Source: an uncultured Pelagibacteraceae bacterium
GTDB taxonomy: Bacteria > Pseudomonadota > Alphaproteobacteria > Pelagibacterales > Pelagibacteraceae
Reading direction: 5' to 3'
Length of the DNA: 64,000 bases
Assembly (NCBI GenBank): GCA_902579215.1
Contig: CACHGH010000001.1
Coordinates: 46,363 to 110,362, forward strand
Each line of letters starts with the position of its first letter. The stretch's first letter is position 1. A program made the position numbers and the translations under genes. The notes under the pieces were generated by a model. That model was not told where the DNA came from. It saw nothing but the letters and a program-made list of their open reading frames with translations, and did not search any database. Positions 53,075-61,232 of this stretch are shown piece after piece.

Positions 53075-53795
53075 ATTTGTTCTCCATCAACCACTTGTTT
53101 GTTTCCTTCAAGCCGCCGAATGTATAAATGTGGAAGAAATCAGTATGCGATTTAACTTTCCCTATTAAATCATTTGGGTCTTTAGGTTTCATCAAATCTA
53201 ATGCCTTACTAAAATTAGACTTAAGAAAGTTTAAGGAATTTTTTGCTCCTACAATATTAGCAAATTTGATCAAGCTAGTTATTTTAAGTGGCCCAGTAAT
53301 TCCAACATGCACTGGTACTGTTTGTTTAGAAATAAAGTCTATAATTGGCTGAGAATCTAATAACCATTGAGTTACTATATAGTCAGCGTAAGGCTTTTTG
53401 TCTTTCATAGCTTTTTCTAATTTTGAATCGGATATATCAGGACTCCCCTCTGGATGTCCAGCGATTCCTATCTTCATTTTCTCAAAATAGCCCGTCTCTA
53501 AAAGTTGGATTGAGCTATCGAAATCCCCAACAGGCTCTCGACTTCCTCCTATAATTAGGGCTTGCTTTACCCCAACGTCCTTGCAAATAGAAACGTAGTC
53601 CTTAAGTTGAGCATCGTTCTCAATTGATCTGGCAGGAAAATGAGGTATTGGATTTAACCCTTTTTTTACTAAATTTGCAGCCTGTTCAGCGGTTTCTTTA
53701 TAATCACCACCCGGAAGCATGGTTATATATACATCCTTTAAAGCTGGCAAAGTGTTCAAATCAGTTTTTGGCCCAATTTCCAAAGAAAAATTCAT
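53067..53795 (-). CDS. MetF-like methylenetetrahydrofolate reductase-family protein
   Basis: 242 residues, shorter than the usual 290. It shows the MetF barrel pattern: F-S-L-E-I-G-P-K at the first strand, V-Y-I-T-M-L-P-G-G, P-H-F-P-A-R-S in place of P-H-x-x-A/C, a G-G-S-R-E-P-V-G turn, and G-I-A-G-H-P-E-G-S-P. MetF enzymes interconvert methylene- and methyl-THF with FAD. Coupled to a GcvT-type demethylase, it most plausibly oxidises methyl-THF as it is formed. It starts 67 bases after the proW stop. The shortened C-terminus needs noting. Confidence 0.78.
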   Translation of the reverse strand: MNFSLEIGPKTDLNTLPALKDVYITMLPGGDYKETAEQAANLVKKGLNPIPHFPARSIENDAQLKDYVSICKDVGVKQALIIGGSREPVGDFDSSIQLLETGYFEKMKIGIAGHPEGSPDISDSKLEKAMKDKKPYADYIVTQWLLDSQPIIDFISKQTVPVHVGITGPLKITSLIKFANIVGAKNSLNFLKSNFSKALDLMKPKDPNDLIGKVKSHTDFFHIYTFGGLKETNKWLMENKYV

Positions 53796-53862
53796 TATGG
53801 GATATTTATTTATTTTAAAATATCTGTCTATAAAAATCGGATATTAAAAGAAATTAATTCGA

Positions 53863-54747
53863 TTATCTTTTTGTTCCTCTATGCTTCTGAATTCTTCTGC
53901 CATACTCTTGTGCAGCTCTATCAAATATAATTGCTAGAGCAACAATAGCTAAACCATTAAATAATCCCAAAGCAAGATATTGGTTTAAAACTGCTCTTAA
54001 AATAGGTACACCTAAACCTTTAACCCCTATCATTGAAGCTATCACAACCATCGCTAAAGCCATCATAATCGTTTGGTTTACTCCAGCAAAAACAGTTGGA
54101 AGAGCCAAAGGTATTTGTACTGTTCTTAATTTTTGTAATTTAGTAGCACCAAAAGCTTCACTTGCCTCTATCGTTTCTTTATCCACCTCTCTTATCCCTA
54201 GATTTGTTAATCTTATAATAGGAGGAACTGCATATATACATATAGCTATTAATCCAGGAACTTTTCCAATACCAAGCAACATAAGTATTGGAATTAAATA
54301 TACAAAACTTGGGATTGTTTGCATCATATCTAATATAGGTAAAACTGCTCTTTCAACCCTGTCCGAACGAGCCATTAATACACCTACTGGTATTCCAACA
54401 GACATACATATAATTACACATACAGTGATGATCGCAACTGTGGCCATACAATCTTTCCACATTCCAAAATAACCTATAAGAAAAAAAGATATTGCAGCTC
54501 CTAAAACAAGCTTCCAACTTCTAGATGCAATCCATGCAAGACCACAAATTATTCCTATAATTATTGGCCAAGGAGAATTTATCATTAATTTTTCTAACCA
54601 TACTAAAAAATATAATAATGGATCAAAAAATGACTCTATACCATCACCATATGTTCTTGAAAAATCTCTAAAAGCTAAATCAATTCCTTTTCTAAACTCA
54701 GCGAGTTCAGAGCGTTCCATTACAGGAAACTTAGTAAAAAATTCCAT
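53863..54747 (-). CDS. proW: Glycine-betaine-type ABC transporter permease
   Basis: 294 residues with seven or so membrane helices and the coupling loop E-A-S-E-A-F-G-A-T near 195, as in ProW/OpuAB. One transport domain, so two copies form the pore. No ATPase gene (proV) follows in this window; the ATPase must come from elsewhere, or from TmoW. It is downstream of proX behind a hairpin with a U tract. Expected substrates are glycine betaine, proline betaine or DMSP. Confidence 0.9.
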   Translation of the reverse strand: MEFFTKFPVMERSELAEFRKGIDLAFRDFSRTYGDGIESFFDPLLYFLVWLEKLMINSPWPIIIGIICGLAWIASRSWKLVLGAAISFFLIGYFGMWKDCMATVAIITVCVIICMSVGIPVGVLMARSDRVERAVLPILDMMQTIPSFVYLIPILMLLGIGKVPGLIAICIYAVPPIIRLTNLGIREVDKETIEASEAFGATKLQKLRTVQIPLALPTVFAGVNQTIMMALAMVVIASMIGVKGLGVPILRAVLNQYLALGLFNGLAIVALAIIFDRAAQEYGRRIQKHRGTKR

Positions 54748-54763
54748 CTAATTCCAAAAAAAA

Positions 54764-54795
54764 TTAACGAGCCTATAATTAAATAGGCTCGTTAA
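54764..54795 (-). terminator. Intercistronic attenuator between proX and proW
   Basis: A 13-bp perfect stem (TTAACGAGCCTAT with its complement, loop AATTAA) is followed on the minus strand by a run of eight T residues, ending just before the proW start at 54747. It is a complete intrinsic terminator placed inside an operon. Most transcripts should stop after proX and some read on into proW and the demethylase genes, giving excess binding protein. Confidence 0.9.
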
Positions 54796-54807
54796 ATAAA
54801 TTATCTT

Positions 54808-55827
54808 TTAAAGACCAGCTTTGATTTTTTTCTTAGCAGATGAAGATACCCATTTGCTCCACAGGCTTTCATGCTTTTTCAAAAACTCAACTGCTGCATC
54901 TGAACCTTTTGCTTGATTGTCCGCCATATACACAAGCATTCCGTTCATAACTTCACCTGGATAAGTACGTTTCTCAACATACGCCACAGCTTCTTTTCCA
55001 CCTTTTTCTACGAAACTTTTAGAAATAAGTGAATTTACTTCTGATTTTGTCCAAGCAGTCTGTTTTGGATTTGCACACTCACCAGCTGGTTTCATTATGC
55101 AATTATCCCAATTATCTCTTCCAGCAAAATCTACACCAAAAGGAACTGAAATTAATCCATATTTTCCAACCATTGAAGTTGGGTTCCAGTAATATCCAAA
55201 CCATGGTTTACCTGAATCTGATGCTTTAGAAATTGTACCATCTAAGCCAGCAGCAGAACCTGGATCAATTAACTTCCAACCTTTTTTCTCCATTTCAAAA
55301 GCAACAAAAAGGTTTGCATTAGCTAACTGACATCCCCAACCAGCAGGACATCCAACAAAAGCTCCTTTAGAAGGATCTTCTTTATCTGGAAACCACTCTG
55401 GATGTTTTAAGATTTCTAGAGCAGTCATACCTTTTATCTGCGGGTATTTTTTTACAGTTCCAGGAGTAATCCACCATCCTTCACCAAGACCTGTAATCGG
55501 TGCTTTATTCGCAACGAATATTCTTTTTTCAGCTACTGCTTTTTTTAAAGGTTCATAAACTGCATTTGCCCATTGTTCTGGGTTCATGTCAGGTGTGCCT
55601 TTATCATTCATAGAAGTAAACGTAGGCATAGTTGCACCAGGAACAAGCTCTACTTCGCAACCATATCCTTTTTCTAGTATTATTTTATCTACATTGGCCA
55701 TTAATTCAGCCGATGCCCAGTTTTGCTCAGCAATAACTAGCTTTCCACATGCTGCATTAGCCATTCCAGTAAAAGTACCAAATATTAATACAGACAATAT
55801 AGAAAGAATTATTTTTTTTATTTTCAT
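54808..55827 (-). CDS. proX: Glycine-betaine-type substrate-binding protein
   Basis: 339 residues. A clean signal peptide (cut near A-N-A) is followed by an OpuAC fold with tryptophans and tyrosines of the aromatic cage (A-E-Q-N-W-A-S-A, N-P-E-Q-W-A-N-A, W-W-I-T-P, G-Y-Y-W-N-P-T). Two cysteine pairs are visible. A GGGGAG ribosome-binding site precedes the start. It is divergent from the BHMT operon across 138 bases. Glycine betaine is the likely ligand; DMSP or proline betaine cannot be excluded. Confidence 0.9.
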   Translation of the reverse strand: MKIKKIILSILSVLIFGTFTGMANAACGKLVIAEQNWASAELMANVDKIILEKGYGCEVELVPGATMPTFTSMNDKGTPDMNPEQWANAVYEPLKKAVAEKRIFVANKAPITGLGEGWWITPGTVKKYPQIKGMTALEILKHPEWFPDKEDPSKGAFVGCPAGWGCQLANANLFVAFEMEKKGWKLIDPGSAAGLDGTISKASDSGKPWFGYYWNPTSMVGKYGLISVPFGVDFAGRDNWDNCIMKPAGECANPKQTAWTKSEVNSLISKSFVEKGGKEAVAYVEKRTYPGEVMNGMLVYMADNQAKGSDAAVEFLKKHESLWSKWVSSSAKKKIKAGL

Positions 55828-55965
55828 TATCTCCCCTTACGTAAGTTTATTTCGATAATGGAAACATATTTGAAAGAAAAAAGCAAATCCGATTCAACTG
55901 ATAGTTGTAGACAAAATGTTTTTGCAAAGGGTTTAATTTAAAATTATGATTTAAAAGTTGAATTT

Positions 55966-57012
55966 ATGAAAAAAGATTTATTAACAAGACTTAATGAAGG
56001 ACCAGTTCTTTGTGCAGAAGGTTATCTTTTTGCAATGGAAAGAAGAGGATATTTATCAGCAGGAGCATTTGTTCCTGAGGTTGTTTTAGAACATCCAGAA
56101 GTACTATCACAATTACACAGAGAGTTTATAAGATCAGGAAGTGAGGTAATTCAAGCGTTTACTTATTATGGACATAGAGAAAAATTAAGAATAATTGGAA
56201 AAGAAGATTTGCTTGAACCACTTCAAAAAAATGCATTACAGATAGCAAAAGATTCTAGAGAAGAATTTAAAGATTTGGATTTATTGGTCTGTGGAGATGT
56301 TGCTAATACAAATATTTACGATCCTAGCGACAAAAAAAGTAATATTGAATGTCAAAAAATGTTTGAAGAACAAGTGGCTTGGGCAAAAGAAGCTGGTGTT
56401 GATTTTATAGTTGCTGAAACAATTACTTGGGTTGAAGAAATGAAAATTGCTCTAAAGGCTATAAAAGATGCTGGTTTAATAGCTGTTTGTAATTATGCAT
56501 TTAGAAGAGACGAGAAAACAAGAGATGGTTTTTCGCCAGGTGATGCATGCAAGATTCTTGAAGACAATGGAGCAGATGTAGTTGGATTAAATTGTTTTAG
56601 AGGACCAAAAATGACAATGAAACTTTTGCCTGAAATTAGAAAAGCAGTTTCGTGTCACGTTGCAGCTTTACCCGTACCATATAGAACTACAGAAAAAGAT
56701 CCTGGTTTTTTAAATCAAACTGATGAAGGTTGTGATTGCATACCTGGAGGAAATGCATTCCCTGTTGCATTAGATAACTTGTATTGTAATAGATTTGAAA
56801 TGGCTGAGTTTGCAAAAGAATGTGTAGAAAAAAAAATAAATTTTATTGGAATTTGTTGTGGAGCTGAACCTCATCATGTTAGAGAAATGTCAGTTGCTTT
56901 AGGTAGAAAACCTATTTCATACAAATATTATCCGGATATGTCGAAGCATTATGCACATGGAACTGACAAGACATTAAAAAAACATAATACAGACGCTGCA
57001 AAAACTTTGTAA
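55966..57012 (+). CDS. bhmT: Betaine-homocysteine S-methyltransferase
   Basis: 348 residues of the zinc homocysteine methyltransferase family: N-terminal barrel start with L-C-A-E-G-Y, V-G-L-N-C-F-R-G-P near 204 and I-C-C-G-A-E-P-H-H near 297, which provide the three zinc cysteines. It moves a methyl group from glycine betaine to homocysteine, giving dimethylglycine and methionine. The neighbour, dimethylglycine dehydrogenase, takes the product. The leader carries a short hairpin (CAACT-GAT-AGTTG at 55895-55907) but I could not match it to a known SAM riboswitch class. Confidence 0.9.
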   Translation: MKKDLLTRLNEGPVLCAEGYLFAMERRGYLSAGAFVPEVVLEHPEVLSQLHREFIRSGSEVIQAFTYYGHREKLRIIGKEDLLEPLQKNALQIAKDSREEFKDLDLLVCGDVANTNIYDPSDKKSNIECQKMFEEQVAWAKEAGVDFIVAETITWVEEMKIALKAIKDAGLIAVCNYAFRRDEKTRDGFSPGDACKILEDNGADVVGLNCFRGPKMTMKLLPEIRKAVSCHVAALPVPYRTTEKDPGFLNQTDEGCDCIPGGNAFPVALDNLYCNRFEMAEFAKECVEKKINFIGICCGAEPHHVREMSVALGRKPISYKYYPDMSKHYAHGTDKTLKKHNTDAAKTL

Positions 57013-57021
57013 GGAAAATTA

Positions 57022-59427
57022 ATGGAAAATCATGCCAAGGTAGTGATTATTGGTGGAGGAGTTGTTGGGTGTTCTATTCTTTATCACCTATCTAAGTTTG
57101 GTTTAAAAGATTGCATTCTTTTAGAGAGAAATGAATTAACTTCAGGATCTTCATGGCATGCAGCTGGAAACGTTCATGTAATATCTAATGACCCAAATAT
57201 TTCTCGAATGATGGCTTACACAATTGGTCTTTACAAAGAAATTGAGAAAGAGTCTGGGCATTCTTGCGGATTTAAACCAAGTGGGGGATTTTACTTAGCT
57301 TCAAATGATGTTTGGGCTGAATATCTTAAAAGAGAAAGATCAAAAGCAAGATATATGGGCTTAGATCAAGAATTTATTTCACTCGATGAGGTTAAAAGAA
57401 AAAATCCACTAATTGATCCATCTAGATATTTATTAGCATTGTGGGATCCAATTGATGGGGAAGTTGATCCATCTGGAGTAACTTATGCTTTTGCAAAAGC
57501 TGCAAAAGTTCATGGAGGAAAATATTATACTCATACAGTTGTTAAAGACACAAAACAAAAAGAAGACGGTTCATGGAATGTCATAACGGATAAAGGAAAT
57601 ATTAATGCCGAGATCGTAATCAATGCTGGAGGTCTATGGGCAAGAGAAGTTGGTAATTTGGCTGGATTAAATTTACCTGTTCAGCCTATGGAACATCATT
57701 ACTTAATCACTGAATCTATTCCAGAAATTGAAGCATTGGGAGATCAAAGAATTCCAATAGGTACAGATTTCGAAGGTAATATTTATTTTAGACAAGAAGG
57801 GAAAGGTATGTTGCTTGGTACATACGAGCAAAAGTCTACTCCTTGGAAAGTAGAAGGAACTCCAATGAATTTTGGACATGAACTTTTAGAACCAAAACTT
57901 GACAACATTCAAGACAGATTAGCAATCGGATTTGAGAGAATGCCTGCTTTAGAAAAAGCAGGAATAAAAAATATTGTAAATGGACCATTTACTTTTGGTC
58001 CTGACGGAAGTCCTTTGATTGGTCCTGTTCCTGGAATGAAAAATTATTGGGTAGCTGTAGGAGTTATGGCAGGATTTTGCCAAGGCGGTGGGGTTGGCAA
58101 ATGTATTGCTGAGTGGATTATAGATGGTGAACCATCGATAGATGTTTGGGCAATGGATGTTGCAAGATTTGGAGACTATGCATCTCCACAATATGGAACG
58201 ATTAAATCTTCAGAAAATTATGAAAGAAGATTTATTATGACTTTTCCAAATGAAACTTTACCAAAAGGTAGAAAACAAAAAACTACAGCTTTATATGATC
58301 GCTTTGTAAATCAAGGTGCAGTAATGGGAGATTCTTTTGGTTTAGAAAATGTTTTGTGGTTTGCTAACAATAAAGAAGATGCTTATGAAGAGCCAACAAT
58401 CAAAAGATCAAGATCTCACAATTATGTTTCAAAAGAAGTAATAAATGTAAGAGAAAATGTAGGTGTAACTGAAGTAGCTAATTTTTCTAAACATGAATTT
58501 AAAGGTCCAGACGCAAGAAAATTTTTAGATCATATTATGGCTGGCAAATTACCAAAACTTGGAAGAATTTCCTTAACGCCAATGCTTACATACAGAGGAA
58601 AACTTTATGGCGATCTCACAGTTGCATGTTTAGATGAAAATGAATTTATGGTTTTTGGATCTGGGGCTGCACAAGAAATGCATAGGAGGTGGTTTGAAAG
58701 TCATTTAAATAAATTTAATTTACAATACACAAACAGATCTGACGAGTTTCATGGTCTAAGTATTGCAGGTCCAAAATCTAGAGACTTGCTTCAAAAAATT
58801 GTTAGAGAAGATGTTTCTAATAATAGTTTTAAATTTAGAGACTCTAGAAAAATGTTCGTTGCAGGAGTTCCTGCCATAGTAAATAGAATATCTTTTACAG
58901 GAGAACTTGGATATGAAATTTACGTCGCTCCTCATTTTCAATTAAAGTTATATGAAGAATTAACGAAAGCTGGAAAAGAATTTAATATAAAACCTTTTGG
59001 AGGAAGAGCATTAATGTCTATGAGATTGGAAAAAAATTGGGGAGCTTGGACATTAGATTATCGCCCTGATTTTACAGCAAAAGAAACAGGGTTAGATATT
59101 TTTATAAATTGGAATAAAGATTTTATTGGAAAAGATAGCGCTCAAAAGGATAAAAGCAAAAATAAATTAGTCCCATTAATAGTCGAAACAAATGATATTG
59201 ATGTGACTTATAATGAGGCTGTATTAAAAGGAGAGAAAAGTATTGGATACATAACTTCAGGAGGTTTTGCGCACTTTGTAAACAAAAGTGTTGCATTTTC
59301 TTATGTTGATCAAAATGAATTAAAATCTGAAAAAGGTATTCAAGTTGAAATAAATGGCGACTTTTTTAACTGTTCAATAATTAAAGAACCGCTTTATGAT
59401 CCTACTGGTCAGAAAATGAGAAGTTAA
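57022..59427 (+). CDS. Dimethylglycine dehydrogenase (FAD-GcvT)
   Basis: 801 residues: DAO-type FAD domain (about 1-370, I-I-G-G-G-V-V-G-C-S and S-S-W-H-A-A-G-N), a linker, a GcvT domain (about 420-690, with F-T-G-E-L-G-Y-E-I-Y) and a C-terminal GcvT_C part. The classical substrate is dimethylglycine, oxidised to sarcosine with the C1 unit transferred to THF. It follows bhmT by 9 bases and overlaps the methyltransferase by one. Sarcosine would then feed the soxBDAG-type complex. Confidence 0.9.
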   Translation: MENHAKVVIIGGGVVGCSILYHLSKFGLKDCILLERNELTSGSSWHAAGNVHVISNDPNISRMMAYTIGLYKEIEKESGHSCGFKPSGGFYLASNDVWAEYLKRERSKARYMGLDQEFISLDEVKRKNPLIDPSRYLLALWDPIDGEVDPSGVTYAFAKAAKVHGGKYYTHTVVKDTKQKEDGSWNVITDKGNINAEIVINAGGLWAREVGNLAGLNLPVQPMEHHYLITESIPEIEALGDQRIPIGTDFEGNIYFRQEGKGMLLGTYEQKSTPWKVEGTPMNFGHELLEPKLDNIQDRLAIGFERMPALEKAGIKNIVNGPFTFGPDGSPLIGPVPGMKNYWVAVGVMAGFCQGGGVGKCIAEWIIDGEPSIDVWAMDVARFGDYASPQYGTIKSSENYERRFIMTFPNETLPKGRKQKTTALYDRFVNQGAVMGDSFGLENVLWFANNKEDAYEEPTIKRSRSHNYVSKEVINVRENVGVTEVANFSKHEFKGPDARKFLDHIMAGKLPKLGRISLTPMLTYRGKLYGDLTVACLDENEFMVFGSGAAQEMHRRWFESHLNKFNLQYTNRSDEFHGLSIAGPKSRDLLQKIVREDVSNNSFKFRDSRKMFVAGVPAIVNRISFTGELGYEIYVAPHFQLKLYEELTKAGKEFNIKPFGGRALMSMRLEKNWGAWTLDYRPDFTAKETGLDIFINWNKDFIGKDSAQKDKSKNKLVPLIVETNDIDVTYNEAVLKGEKSIGYITSGGFAHFVNKSVAFSYVDQNELKSEKGIQVEINGDFFNCSIIKEPLYDPTGQKMRS

Positions 59428-60056
59428 TGGCTCAAAAGGATGTAGGAAATAAAGTACCGATCTATAAGTTAAAAAAAACAGATGAAGTCATGAAATACTA
59501 TGACGAGTGGGGTAAAGGCAATAAATATGATCAGGATATGGTTGATTGGAATTATACTGGTCCAAAAGAAACTTCAGAAGTGTTTATTAAATATCAAAAA
59601 AATAAAGATGCTAAAATTTATGATGCAGGATGTGGAACAGGTTTAGTAGGAGTTGAATTAAAAAAATATGGATTTTCAAATTTTTATGGAGCAGATCTCT
59701 CTCAAAAATTATTAGATTTAGTTCCTAAAGATCTATATCAAAAATTAAATAAAGTAGACTTAAATCAAACTATTCAAGAAGAAGATAATTCTTACGATTC
59801 TGTAATGTGTGTTGGAACATTCACATTTGGTCACGTAAAACCACCTGCATTAGATGAATTTATAAGGATTACCAAAAATAAAGGTCTAATCTGTTTTACA
59901 ATTAATGAAGGAATTCACGAGGAGTATGGCTTTGATAAAAAAATAGATCAACTTAACAAAGATAATAAATGGAAAGAAATAGAATTTTTTAAATCAAATT
60001 ATATAGCAAGCAAAGATGTAAACGCGTGGTTAGGCTTATATGAGGTTATTAAGTAA
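59427..60056 (+). CDS. Class I SAM-dependent methyltransferase
   Basis: 209 residues. Motif I is I-Y-D-A-G-C-G-T-G-L-V-G, motif II-like G-A-D-L-S, and the substrate-side D-S-V-M-C-V-G-T-F-T-F-G-H-V. It is a small, unfused methyltransferase with an amphipathic start. It overlaps both neighbours by one base. In this osmolyte operon it could make or recycle a methylated compound, but neither the substrate nor the direction is clear from sequence. Confidence 0.85.
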   Translation: MAQKDVGNKVPIYKLKKTDEVMKYYDEWGKGNKYDQDMVDWNYTGPKETSEVFIKYQKNKDAKIYDAGCGTGLVGVELKKYGFSNFYGADLSQKLLDLVPKDLYQKLNKVDLNQTIQEEDNSYDSVMCVGTFTFGHVKPPALDEFIRITKNKGLICFTINEGIHEEYGFDKKIDQLNKDNKWKEIEFFKSNYIASKDVNAWLGLYEVIK

Positions 60057-61231
60057 TGTCCGAAATATATAATATTATTGAAAAACAAAAACTAGATGTT
60101 GTTAGTAATCCAATAGAAAAATCCCATGGTTTGCCAAACGAATGTTACACAAGTGAAAAATACACACAGCTAGAAAGAAAAAAATTATTTGAAAATAAGT
60201 GGGTGGTCATAGGTGTTGCAAGTTCTTTACCAAACAAAGGTGATGCTAAACCTTTTGATCTATTAGGTATTCCAATAATGATTTTAAGAGATAAGGAAAA
60301 CAAAATAAGAGTTTTTCATAATGTTTGCAGCCATAGAGGATACAAAATTTTGCAAAAAGATTGTAAAATTAAAAATGTTATAAGATGCCCTTATCACTCG
60401 TGGTCGTATGATATGACAGGAAAACTTGTAGCTACTCCACATTTGGGAGGTATGAATAAGCACGATTGTAAAAAATTTGATAAATCAAAAAGCAATTTAA
60501 AAGAAATTAAATCATATATTTGGCTAGATATGATTTTCATAAATATAAGTGGAAATGAAATTTCTTTTGAAAAATATATCAAACCTTTAAGTGACAGATG
60601 GGAAAATTTTTGGCCCGAAAAAGATAGAAAGTTGATGGTGTATTCAAAAGATTTTGGCTACTTTAATTTAAATGCAAAATGTAATTGGAAATTTGCAATA
60701 GAGAATTACTGCGAAAGTTATCATTTACCTTGGGTACACCCCGGTTTAAATTCCTATTCAAAGATTAGTGATCATTATCATATTCAGGGACTACCAAATC
60801 GTTTTGCTGGACAAGGAACCAAGGTTTATGACCCAAAATTAAAAGGAAAAGAAAAATTTCCCAGCTTTCCAAACTGGCCTAAAGACAAGCAAAATATTGC
60901 TGAATATGTAGCTCTATTCCCTAATGTTATGTTAGGAATTCATAAAGATCACTTCTATGCATACTGGTTGGAACCTGTTGATCATAAATTTACAAAAGAA
61001 CATATGGAAATCTATTATGTAGGAGAAAAAGCAGCTAATTCAAAGAAATTTAAAAATTTAAGGAAACAAAACTATAAACTTTGGAAGGATGTACAGTCAG
61101 AAGATGTAGCTATAATTGAAGGCATGCAAAAAGGAAGGAATTCACCATCTTATAATGGTGGAAATTTTTCACCAGTTATGGATAATCCAACTCATCACTT
61201 TCATAAGTGGGTTGCAACAAACATAGTTTAA
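60056..61231 (+). CDS. Rieske non-heme iron oxygenase, alpha subunit-like
   Basis: 391 residues. The Rieske centre is Cys91-x-His93 with Cys111-x-x-His114. The catalytic iron site contains His223 and His228 in E-S-Y-H-L-P-W-V-H-P, with an Asp further on. This is the pattern of N-demethylating Rieske oxygenases (glycine betaine, stachydrine, carnitine-type) and of ring-hydroxylating enzymes. BHMT and DMGDH already cover glycine betaine, so the target may be another quaternary amine. No reductase is found in the window. Overlaps the upstream gene by one base. Confidence 0.85.
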   Translation: MSEIYNIIEKQKLDVVSNPIEKSHGLPNECYTSEKYTQLERKKLFENKWVVIGVASSLPNKGDAKPFDLLGIPIMILRDKENKIRVFHNVCSHRGYKILQKDCKIKNVIRCPYHSWSYDMTGKLVATPHLGGMNKHDCKKFDKSKSNLKEIKSYIWLDMIFINISGNEISFEKYIKPLSDRWENFWPEKDRKLMVYSKDFGYFNLNAKCNWKFAIENYCESYHLPWVHPGLNSYSKISDHYHIQGLPNRFAGQGTKVYDPKLKGKEKFPSFPNWPKDKQNIAEYVALFPNVMLGIHKDHFYAYWLEPVDHKFTKEHMEIYYVGEKAANSKKFKNLRKQNYKLWKDVQSEDVAIIEGMQKGRNSPSYNGGNFSPVMDNPTHHFHKWVATNIV

Positions 61232-61232
61232 T

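Noticed and set aside
55828..55965. SAM riboswitch upstream of bhmT
   Set aside because: SAR11 genomes are known to carry SAM riboswitches before methionine-cycle genes, but I found no conserved G-C-T-A-A-A-A-A-G-G type core or pseudoknot pairing here, only a short hairpin.
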